In this document: positions 22,193-34,455 of the stretch, piece after piece
Numbering within the stretch: position 1 is the first letter of the stretch
How the letters are laid out: every line of letters starts with the position of its first letter
NCBI GenBank assembly: GCA_021521415.1
Contig: JAIQDT010000168.1
Coordinates: 876,501 to 940,500, forward strand
From: Bidens hawaiensis
Lineage: Eukaryota; Streptophyta; Magnoliopsida; Asterales; Asteraceae
DNA: 64,000 nucleotides
Reading direction: 5' to 3'
Notes under the pieces: model-generated
What the model saw: the letters and a program-made list of their open reading frames with translations, nothing else
What the model was told of the DNA's origin: nothing
Databases searched by the model: none
Translations under genes and position numbers: made by a program

Positions 22193-24806
22193 CGTCAGAG
22201 GGTGTGAACTAACAGGATCGGAATCATTAGTTATAATCAAACCATAAAACAAAGTTTCAAAACCATGAAAACGTTTACGAGTAATTAAATGCGGAAGCGT
22301 AAAAACCTTTAACCAAAAGTTGCGTCACGCAGGACGACTTAAAACCAAAGATAACCGTTAAAAATAAGTTTGCATAACAAAAGCGTTTTCAATCAATGCA
22401 TGTTCCTAAACCGCGCGCCCGCCTCGGCTACTTGAGAATAACATACTAAAAGTGTCAACACAAGGTTGGTGAGTTCACAAGTTATATAAAAATAAATGTT
22501 TAGCGTTTGCGTTCAGCGTTTTGCGTTAAGCGTTTTGCGTTAAGCGTTGTGCGTTACAGCGTTTTGCGTTACCAGATAGTGTTATGTCAATTATATATCT
22601 ATAGGTAGCTAGCCTATAAAGCAAGTATTACTAAGTGCTCGACACCGAAGCTGACTGTTTATCAATTTGCCTTGCCACCAGGTCATCCAGACCATGGTAT
22701 GTGTTTAGCCAAGATTACACCCGCTCGACATCCAGTCTAGTTTAGCGTTGGGTGGGGTTTGTCAAACCCAGTAGTACTACTCAACAGTGACTCGCTATTA
22801 TCCAAATATTAACCGGTTCGATGTTATGAAGGACTTTAGTTTACGCGTTTGCCACTTAGTCTTTACAAGTGATATATAATCTATATTAACAAAATCTTAA
22901 ATGCGTTCGGAGTATGTTGTCTCCCCCAAGAGAAAAGCGTTTAAAAGGTTTAAAAGGGGAAAGTGAAACTCACTGTTTGCGAAGAAATTCCCAAATTAAA
23001 TCACCAAGATGCGCGACACAGAAAAACTCTCTCTAGCGTTCTAAAATAACAAAGAGATTTTTCTAAGTGACGGAATATTATCGAGTCTCTAGACTCGGCA
23101 CATAATACCTATGCACATAACATGTTTCGTGTTTCGTTTGTGAATCGTGTGTGACTTTAACAAGTGTATTTGTGATACATTACATGTGTAAGCAATCATA
23201 TACGTGTCATGTATTCACAAAGCACATCACTAGCAATTACTCCCCGTAAGGGCATTTTGGTCAAATCATGACAATTAACTAGCCATTATTCCCCATAAGG
23301 GCAATTTGGTCAAATTATGACAATCAATTAGCAATTATTCCCCGCAAGAGTAATTTGGTCAAAACATAACAATTATATAGCAAGTATCATGTTTCATGCA
23401 ATTTCACAAAACTCAGCAGCTAGTTTCACCGAGACAGAAATTCTACTTGAAAGATTGTACTATTCCACTGATCATAGCATCTCAATTAATTTACCAAAAA
23501 TCATCACAGAAGCATATATATCTTAGGTTTCCAGAACATATTTTATTATATTTTTATTCCACATAGTTTTCTCACAATCATCAAATCATTACAGCAAACT
23601 CATAACAGTCAAATTTATGCACAACAGAATGTTATTTGCAATTCCCGTTAAACGAAAAATCCAATAAATGCAAGACCACTTGAGTTAGGTTCCTAACTCA
23701 ATGAATCAACTTCCAGAAGTGGAACCAACCCAATTGGTCTCGTAGTTCATGAGATATAACATTTACAAAACAACCTAACAGCAGGTCTAACAACTCAGCT
23801 TTGCACAACGTTTTTGTAAAATCATAAAAGTTAACCTTTACTTGTCCAAAAATTACAAATTTATACTCTATAGAAACTAGACTCAACCTAGTTTACTGTA
23901 GCACCAATAATCTCAACCAATTTTCACATTTACACTTCGTTACAGTCACTTAAACATCAAATACACATTCTGTCCAGAAACTGTTTGCATCCAAACTCAA
24001 CATATTAACAATCTATGAACTATCATGCATTCATATAACACTCTAGACTCCATAAACACCATCCATGCACATCAATTACACATTAAATACATGATTAGGG
24101 TTTTTGTTTGAACTCAAATCAAAGACACAACAATTAACGTGTAACAATATCAATACTAGTTATCAAATCATTACCCAATCAACAACAATCATATTAACTA
24201 TACACACACACAAAATCGGCTCATTAGGGTTTTCAATTAACCCATTAAACATCAAAATCAAGTAATAAGGATGCATAGGATAATCGATTATACCTTCCTA
24301 GCACCTAATTCTTCAATCAAACACTTGAATTGATGGTTGTATGTGTGTGTAAAGGTGACGGCAGCCGTGAGGGGGAGGGGAGAAAGCTCCGATCGGGATG
24401 TGGTGTGGGGGAAAGAAAATAAGTTAGGGTTTGGTTAATGCTGTATTTATAAACATAACATGTTACATTCAAGTCCCTCCACTTCTAAGTATTACTTTGC
24501 TAGCCTAACTAACTTGTTTACATCTTGAGTTAACGTTTATAACCATGTTATCACACAACACATAAGTCTAACACATAATTATCACATAATTACTGTTTTG
24601 ACGTTTTTCGTTTATTCATCAATCGTTTGCGTCAACTCGTTTGCGTTTCGGTGCAACTCACGAAAGACTACACATGTAGTAAGTGTTAAGCGTCATTTAA
24701 ACCCTAGTTTAAATGTAATGAAGTGTGCGTTATAGATTCAGTGATCTTAAGTTTGAATTGACGGAGTTGAGTTAACGGAGTTAACCTGAAATTGACGATT
24801 GTCACA
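22193..24806. repeat. Right part of the outer solo LTR
   Basis: Non-coding. It contains a GCGTT-rich run at about 22500-22575 (GCGTTTTGCGTTAAGCGTT words) and three 49-bp direct repeats at about 23237-23383, each with ATTxxTCCCCxxAAGxGxAxTTTGGTCAAA. The remainder is AT-rich and shows no reading frame of interest. Confidence 0.7.
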
Positions 24807-25516
24807 GTGTAGCATGCTGAAGCAACAGCTTCTGGCAAAAAACTCACAGGTAATTTCAGATCAGCCAACATTTCCCTAGCCGTTTCAATCAATGTCCTAT
24901 TCTTTCGTTCACCAACTCCATTCTGTTGTGGTGTATATGGAGCACTGAATTCATGAAAAATACCATGCTTGTTACAGCATTGATGCATTCGGTTGTTCCT
25001 GAACTTTGGTATCATTGTAGCTTCTACTTCTTCGGATTGACAGATTATATAAAATCTCAGGCTTCTTGCATAAGATCATCAAGTTGTCGAATGTCTCATC
25101 TTTCGATTCAAGAAACATCACCCACGAGAAGCGCGAGAAATCATCAGCGACCACCAAACAATAAAGTTCCCCGGTGATACTTTTGACATTCACAGGCCCA
25201 AACAAATCCATGTGTACCCTCTCAAAAGATAAGTTGATTATATTGAGAGACTTCATCAGGTGCAACTTCTTTTTTTGTTTACCCTTGTTACAACTCAAGC
25301 AATTAGTACTCAAATGAAAACCCTTGACGTTTACTCCTTCAACCAGATGGTTGTGAATAAGATAGTTAATGTGACCATCATTTTGTGACCCTTTTCAGAC
25401 GCCTTGGTGACAAAGCACTGTACAGTACCTTTAGTCGATGATGCAACACTCATGTTAAGCACATAAAGATCATTCTCCCTTGGTTCCTTCATCAATATCC
25501 ATTCTTCTGGAATCAT
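24807..25516 (-). pseudogene. Ty1-copia integrase core and GAG-pre-integrase region (broken)
   Basis: The pre-integrase part (25516-25331) reads KEPRENDLYVLNMSVA. The open piece 25313-24972 then holds CLSCNKGKQ (end of the HHCC zinc region), HMDLFGPV (first catalytic Asp) and VVADDFSRFSWVMFLESKDE. The piece 25015-24707 holds YTPQQNGVGERKNRTLIETA with the catalytic Glu. The middle DNG-type Asp is lost in the frameshift near 25000. The protein reads ACYT at the solo-LTR edge and continues at 5299. Confidence 0.85.
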
Positions 25517-25662
25517 TTACCCAGGATTACGAATCACACAATCTTGACTTGTAAAGTTAGTTGAAAAGCCCACTAATTTAGGAGATACTCAGCAAATTAT
25601 TCTCAAGCTCTGTGATGTAGCATTATTTAGAAAATGACGAGTTCATGTCATGTGTCGAGAGG

Positions 25663-26740
25663 CTCCATTATCCATAATACAACGTGAGTCATTGGATCTT
25701 GAAAGCCCCTACAAAAGTAAGCAGTTAACGAAACAAGGAAACCCAAGCCTTCTTAGTCTTGGGTTGTTTCAATTTCTCATAGAAACAATCATCAAAACTA
25801 TCATCCTCATGATCAGTCAAAGATTCAACCGATGAGCATGATTTAAAGGAATTAGAAGACTCAGATTTTAAAGGCTCAACTCCTTTATCTTTCTCAATTT
25901 TACAAGACAAAACATCGTTCTCAGTGGTTGAATTATCATGTTAATCTTTAATTTTACCCTTAACTACCTAGTTCTGCCCAACATAACTTGTTTTCTTGTA
26001 AAAACCATCTTTTTCTTAACTTTTGAAGATTCACCTACTTCAAAAATCTTTTTGACAATTTCCTTATCCACACCCCTTTTTAAAATCTTGATGGGTGGAG
26101 ATGTAGATTTAACCAATGGAACTTTCACATAAGGTTTTTTTTTTTCACCACAGGTTTCCTTTCTTGAGAGAATCTTTTAGGATATGAATAAAATAAATGT
26201 CCTCCATTATCCATAATCCAACGTGAGTCATTGGATCTTGAAAGCCCCTACAAAAGTAAGCAGTTAACGAAACAAGGAAACCCAAGCCTTCTTAGTCTTG
26301 GGTTGTTTCAATTTCTCATAGAAATAATCATCAAAACTATTATCCTCATGATCAGTCAAAGATTCAACCGATGAGCATGATTTAAAGGAATTAGAAGACT
26401 CAGATTTTAAAGGCTCAACTCCTTTATCTTTCTCAATTTACAAGACAAAACATCGTTCTCAGTGGTTGAATTATCATGTTTATCTTTAATTTTACCCTTA
26501 ACTACCCAGTTTTGCCCAACATATTGTTTTCTTGTAAAAACCATCTTTCTCTTAACTTTTGAAGATTCACCTACTTCAAAAATCTTTTTGACAAGTTCCT
26601 TATCCACACCCCTTTTTAAAATCTTGATGGGTGGAGATGTAGATCTAACCAATGGAACTATCACTAAGGTTTTTTGTTCACCACATGTTTCCTTTCTTGA
26701 GAGAATCTTTTAGGATATGAATAAAATAAATTTCCTTCTT
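25663..26740. repeat. 539-bp tandem duplication inside the copia gag-pol spacer
   Basis: Bases 25663-26201 are repeated at about 26202-26740, both starting CTCCATTATCCATAAT and ending with the AGAGAATCTTTTAGGATATG stretch. Copies differ by a few substitutions and single-base indels. Both encode, on the minus strand, the acidic segment with SSVESLTDHEDDSFDDCFYE, so part of the spacer protein is doubled. Confidence 0.88.
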
Positions 26741-28265
26741 TATGACAACAGAAACATTTCCTCCTATCAACAAACTTGTTAGCAGGATGAACATGATTCT
26801 CTTCATTCTCTCTTTCAACTTTGAGTTTATAAAACTCATCATTTGATTGCCTTGTAAAGATGGCCTCTTTCTCTTCTACAGAGGTCTCACTTTTGATAAA
26901 ATCAATCTTTTGAAAACCTATATCTCGTTTTACAGACACTTTGTCTCCTTCTTTAAACCCAATACCTTTTCTTTTGTAATAAAAACTGGTTTTAGCAAAT
27001 TTTGAATTCTGATTACCAGTTTTAGTACATGTTTGAGTTTCAGATCTGGTTTTAACATTTTGATTACCAGATTTATCACTTGTTTCAAATTTTATCTCAG
27101 AAAACAAAAATTCGGCAATTTTCTTACCACTTTGCTCTCACATTTAGAGTTGTTGAAAGATTTAACATTTTTGCTTATCACATGAAACAGATGATGAAAT
27201 ATCATGATGTGGTGAAGCGGTCACCACATTCATCGCCTTAAGAAACCCTTCAGGTTCTTTTGGAACATAAGAGATCCAGATCGGTGGCGGAACAACATGA
27301 CATTTCGAATCATCCTTTTTGTCCTCAACATAATGTCTAGGAACAATGTGATCAAGTAAACATGATGAGGCGGAGTAGGTTTTAAGTTTAGTGTCAGCTC
27401 TTTCAATTTCAGTTTTAATTAATTGAATTTCCCTTTTTAATTCTGCTTTCTCATCAATATGCCTATTAATATCAATTTGTTTATCTTTAACTATGTGAGT
27501 TAGCATAGAAATTGTTTCCTCATCTTGTAGGATTTTACCCAGAAGCTTTTCTCACATTTTTGAAGTTTATCAAAATCTTATTTAATTCTTTTATAATCTT
27601 GAAACATGTTATTATAATCTTTTTTAAGAGAGTTAATCACAAAATCTTTTTCCTCGCATAATTCACAAACATGTTCAACATTAGTAGAGAATTTTACTTG
27701 ACAACCATGAATGCAAGATTATCATACTCTATTTCAGCATCTATTGCTGGCACAGTTTCGTCACACATTTCTTCAACCTTTGTATCCACTTGATCTTCAT
27801 CAGTTGCAACACTCTCATCTTCTTCATCATCAATTCCAAAGTCAATCTTTTCATGTGGTACTTCCTCACCATTGAACCATCCTGCAAAACTTTCAAACAC
27901 GTCATGAGGTAAAAATGATTTAAAGAATTCATTCGGAATCGAATCAAAACTCTTGTTAGATTCAGTCCCCTCAAGATCATTTGAAATCTCCTCAGTATTG
28001 TTCTCTTGTTGATCAACAGAATCAATCTTTTCAGCATTAGTTTGATTAGCAACAATATATTCAGTTTCCACATCTTTCTCATCTTCTCCTGCATTTGAAA
28101 CACATACTTGTTCTCCAGCTTCCTCATCAATGACCTCAGCAACATTTTCTCAATGAAAAATAGAATTCCAGTTGAAATCCTCATCCAATTGTGCATGACA
28201 CGCTTTTTATGACGATGCTTCATTCTTCTTTGATGATTCAGCAGGTGCAGGAGAACTTTGATAAT
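26407..28265 (-). pseudogene. Ty1-copia gag-pol spacer with second zinc knuckle and acidic domains
   Basis: Three open minus-strand pieces: 28071-27694 (very acidic), 27506-27162 (coiled-coil-like, KAELKREIQLIKTEIERAD), and 27107-26664 with a second CCHC-like knuckle CFCCHKEGNLFYSYPKR, followed by a basic segment at 26664-26407. This long charged stretch between the gag knuckle and integrase is typical of large-gag copia lineages; its role is not known to me. Frameshifts separate the pieces. Confidence 0.6.
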
Positions 28266-28778
28266 AAATGGCTCGCCGGTATCCTTACCAAAAGGATTAG
28301 GACTAGCATCTCCAACTTGTGGATTAGTGCATTCCCTCTTGAAGTGACCCTTTTTTATGCATCGAAAACATCGGACATTTGACTTGTCAAATCCGAGGTT
28401 TGAAGTTGTCCCATAGTAATCTCTCTGAATCTTTGTGCCCTTCTCACAACACTTGTCATACACCAATGAATATCTAGCATCTCCATTTCCTGAGAATCAA
28501 TCTGATCATAATATTCTTTAGTCATGTTGCAGTTACCAATACGCCCAGCAATCAAACACTTATATGACTCAAGAACAGATCCTAAAAAAGCCATATGTTC
28601 TTGAACGTTTTCGACTGTCAGTCCATTGTTTTTCTTGATATTAACAGCAATGTTGCATTGAACAACATCAGATGGTGGACTAGCGGGCTTTGTAGATTGA
28701 TCAGGAGCAGAATTGGTTGCATTGTTTCCAGTGTAAGAGCTTGTGTAGTGTGGTATATTTGATGGTTGACTTGTTTGA
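28266..28778 (-). pseudogene. Ty1-copia gag C-terminal part with CCHC zinc knuckle
   Basis: The frame 28594-28355 encodes the gag segment GSVLESYKCLIAGRIGNC, and an overlapping frame (28466 onwards) holds the nucleocapsid knuckle CFRCIKKGHFKREC (CX2CX4HX4C intact). Upstream, VVQCNIAVNIKKNNGLT is readable to about 28770, where it meets a primer-binding-site sequence. Two or more frameshifts are present. Gag packages element RNA into virus-like particles. Confidence 0.8.
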
Positions 28779-29045
28779 GCTCTGATACCACTTGAAAGAC
28801 CATGTTCCGGATCATATATATCATCATATATGTGTAAAACGATACGATACGGATCGATAAAATTATGTTTACTATACTAAATAATATTGCGGAAACATAT
28901 TATAAAGGAATTGATAACACATTCACTCATAAACCTCTTTAGATTGATATAACATTCAAAGTACACTCTGTGATCAAATTCTCAAAAACTACTTGTGACG
29001 AAAGCAGTTTGAATCTTCGAGCTTGGAGCAACCACCGATTGTGAA
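28779..29045 (-). mobile_element. Partial copia LTR plus PBS embedded in gag
   Basis: On the plus strand GCTCTGATACCACT (28779-28792; a tRNA-Met-type PBS on the minus strand) is followed by TGAAAGACCATGTTCC and about 250 bp that match the first part of the copia 5' LTR at 30308-30500 with many substitutions. It sits between gag N-terminal and C-terminal coding parts and so looks like a junction between two related copia copies, or an internal recombination product. Confidence 0.7.
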
Positions 29046-29796
29046 TTTGTGATGAATTAAAGTATAACCCAATGTCTTGAGTAACAGAAGTGCTCTTCAT
29101 TTTCTGTTTCTTGCGTAACTCAAGTTCATATGCTTCCAAATTCTCAATGAATCGGGCTAAAGTCAAGCTTGCATAGTTAATCGGGTTAGATTGTTGAATC
29201 AAAATGAAAGTATTCTAGTCATCAGAAAAAGAATTAGCAAGCTTGTCAATGTATTCATACTCTTCTTTATCAATTCCCAATCTCTTCATCTCATTCACAA
29301 GATGACAGTATCTCTCAATCAATTGGGGCATCGATTCACCTTTGACCATTATAAATATGTCAAACTCTTTCTTTAATAGACCCATCTTATATTTTCTCAT
29401 GTCAGGATTTCCTCTGTCTTTATTTAGCAACGTTTCCCGGATCGAGTGGCATGATCCATTATGTTATAACAGTTGAAATATTTCAGACTTGATCGATTGT
29501 TGAAACAAATTCATCATCTTCTTCTCACGAAGAAATCTTGCTTTGTCAGCCTCAAGAATTTGAGATAGTCGGCGACTAGTACCATTCTCATTTCGTGGAA
29601 TGATATATTCCACCTCAACAGCTTCCCAATCATCATAATTCACGGCTTGAACATAAGTCCCGGACTTATCAGCCCAACTTGGATAATCTTCCATCCTTAA
29701 AAGCTTCGGGGGCTTAGTATATGTTTTTTCGTTTTCCAAATTGATATTCTGAGGTATTAGTGACGGGTGTGTCACAAAAGCATTCAAATCTTCCAT
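29046..29796 (-). pseudogene. Ty1-copia gag N-terminal part (broken)
   Basis: Starts with a plausible ATG at 29796 (MEDLNAFVTHPS). Three frames cover it: 29796-29464, 29430-29215 (FDIFIMVKGESMPQLIERYC, the UBN2-type gag core) and 29202 onwards (NYASLTLARFIENLEAYELE). Breaks fall near 29450 and 29210. It is preceded by a 500-bp leader and the PBS, as expected for gag. Confidence 0.8.
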
Positions 29797-30292
29797 CGTT
29801 GCACGAAAATCAAGAAAACAACAACTATGGTGTATATGTTTTAATGAAACGTGAAAGTATGTGGCGTATAAGTCTTGTTAGCGTATATGTCAATTCAACT
29901 TATACGGACGTGTAACAATAACCCGTATAACTCCTCAACGTGTAACCACTTATACGTAAAACACTCAACGTATAACCAAAAACATATACGGGAGCCAACA
30001 CTTACACGGTCAAACTCAACTTATACGGAGCAATCAGGACATATACGTTGAACAAACTGTTCATCATACGTGATTTGAAACTTGAATTTCATCATGAATT
30101 TGACAAAACCACTCGTGTAGAAATGATTAACATGTAGTGACGAACATATTCACTGAAGTAATTTGAAATTGATCCATAAACGAGTGAATAATTGAAGAAT
30201 TACTGTTTGGCTATGACTTTGACTTTGTGATCTTGAAATCTTCATCTTTAAACAAATGAATGTGTTCAATTCAGTAGAAAATATGAGTCTAA
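29797..30292 (-). other. Copia untranslated leader with CTTATACG words
   Basis: No ORF. Between about 29865 and 30055 the words CTTATACG and CGTATAA occur repeatedly. Their presence in a leader and again at 240-900 ties the left edge of the window to the same element family. Confidence 0.6.
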
Positions 30293-30307
30293 TGCTATGA
30301 TACCACT
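30293..30307 (-). promoter_or_regulatory. Copia primer binding site
   Basis: Read on the minus strand as AGTGGTATCATAGCA, directly next to the LTR end. It matches the plant initiator tRNA-Met complement with an A for G change (ATAGC instead of AGAGC). Confidence 0.8.
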
Positions 30308-30693
30308 TGAAAGTCCATGCTCCGAATCATGTATAACATCATGTACATGTAAAACGTTATGATACGAATCGATTAAAATGTATTTACTATACTAAATGAT
30401 TTTGCAGAATCATATCATAAAGGAATAACAAAGCACAATCACTCATAAACTTGATATATTGATATAACAATGATTGCTCAGAAATTACAAGAACTGTTTC
30501 AAAAATATGATAATGCAGGCCTATTTATACAAGATCCTATAGGCCGTATAAGTTGTCTGTGGTGTATAAGATACGTTGGACAGACATATACACCCTTTAA
30601 CAAAGTTCTAATATTGACATTTTAGGCCCTTAAACGTATACATATGACATATTCAGCCCACAAGACCTAGCATTAGACATTATTGCTCTAACA
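30308..30693 (-). repeat. Copia 5' LTR (386 bp)
   Basis: On the minus strand it runs TGTTAGAGCAATAATG...GGACTTTCA, with TG/CA ends and a TATAAATAGG word that could be the promoter. AAAGG (30694-30698) follows as the likely target duplication. The other copy cannot be tested because the 3' LTR was not found. Confidence 0.78.
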
Positions 30694-30825
30694 AAAGGCC
30701 AATTGTGGTAAAACCCCAACCGTGATCGGATTCGAAGTTAAATCCATACAGCCTACAATTAAATCTTTAGTTATCCATATTGAGGTAGCTAATTATCAGA
30801 CAGGGCTATTCAAAAAAGCTCGCTC
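30694..30825. other. Short stretch between copia LTR and chloroplast fragment
   Basis: I see no gene. It may be more of the transferred organelle DNA or ordinary nuclear sequence. Confidence 0.4.
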
Positions 30826-33778
<2,953 letters not shown>

Positions 33779-33783
33779 TTTGG

Positions 33784-33920
<137 letters not shown>

Positions 33921-34206
33921 TTTTTTTAATTGAATGTTTTGTATCCGCGATAATCTCATTTCTTTCGAAGAAGAAGAGATCTACCTTTTTATCTTATATT
34001 TCTACATCTAGGATCCGACTTGTATCATGGATACTAATAGAAACTTAACAAGTATGGCAAAAAAAAGTTTGCTTCAGAGGGAAAAGAAGAAGCAAAAATT
34101 TGATAGATATATAGAAATATAAATCATAACTAAAAGGATAAAACAATCTCTTTTTAACAACCAACGAATAGAAGGCCAACTACCCAAGGTAACCCAATGG
34201 CAAAAG
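33921..34206 (+). pseudogene. rps14: psaB-rps14 spacer and 5' piece of rps14 (NUPT continuation)
   Basis: The spacer after psaB leads to ATG at 34054 and MAKKSLLQREKKKQKF, the start of plastid ribosomal protein S14. The match fades after about 17 codons and a stop follows at 34120-34122. The order psaB then rps14 is the plastid order, so this is one transferred block. The right edge of the transfer lies somewhere between 34110 and 34206. Confidence 0.8.
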
Positions 34207-34219
34207 ATGATTCATACGT

Positions 34220-34306
34220 CCGAAATCGCAGACAGAGCTAAAGCTCGGCTCGGCTTGGCTTGGCTTGTTGGCTCGTTTAGTTTCAAGCTCAAGCTCAAAG
34301 CCACGT
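34220..34306. repeat. AGCTCGGCTCGGCTTGG low-complexity repeat
   Basis: GCTCGGCTTGGCTTGG and AAGCTCAAGCTCAAAG words. They resemble the longer AGCTCG-rich block in OEP24 intron 2 (35555-35860). The piece lies about 150 bp upstream of the OEP24 start codon, so it may fall in its promoter. Confidence 0.6.
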
Positions 34307-34455
34307 TAACTTTTTACACATTAGAAATTAATAAAATTAATATATTGATGGATGAAAACGATAAGGCAGGCATCCGTCCAGTGAGTCTCTCTCCTCCTCG
34401 TCGTTAATAGCAGCAGAGCAGGTATTCCAATCAAAGAAAAGAAAAGAAAAGAAAA

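Larger units (their letters stand above)
5305..24806. mobile_element. Solo LTR (about 2.65 kb) interrupted by the chromovirus array
   Basis: The LTR begins TGTCACACCCTC at 5305, is interrupted after 35 bp by the chromovirus array at 5340, resumes at 22193 and ends GATTGTCACA at 24806, giving about 2,649 bp without the insert. It holds no coding sequence, PBS or second LTR, so it reads as a solo LTR left by LTR-LTR recombination. Its two ends closely resemble those of the solo LTR at 31303-33778 (TTGACGA.TGTC.CA at the right end). Both carry GGTTGGTGAG near the first half kilobase, so they probably belong to one Ty3-gypsy family. Orientation cannot be fixed with certainty. Confidence 0.7.
2942..30693 (-). 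mobile_element. Ty1-copia LTR retrotransposon, split by nested insertions
   Basis: The element is on the minus strand: 5' LTR 30308-30693, primer binding site 30293-30307, gag about 29796-28466, a long acidic or zinc-knuckle spacer, integrase 25516-24807, then after a 19.5-kb nested insertion the integrase tail, reverse transcriptase and RNase H (5299-2942). Domain order (integrase before RT) places it in Ty1-copia. The large gag-pol spacer suggests a SIRE/Maximus-like lineage, which is inference. All coding parts carry frameshifts or stops, so it is dead. No matching 3' LTR was seen below 2942. Confidence 0.85.

Noticed and set aside
27741..28265. Second half of the 241-codon frame starting at 28466
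   Set aside because: After the zinc knuckle the frame runs opposite the better-supported acidic frame (28071-27694); it is a frameshift shadow.
34054..34122. rps14 as a gene
   Set aside because: Only the first codons match plastid rps14 and a stop follows; it is part of the transferred plastid block.
34207..34407. 66-codon ORF upstream of OEP24
   Set aside because: It overlaps a low-complexity AGCTCGG repeat and the likely OEP24 leader, with no domain.
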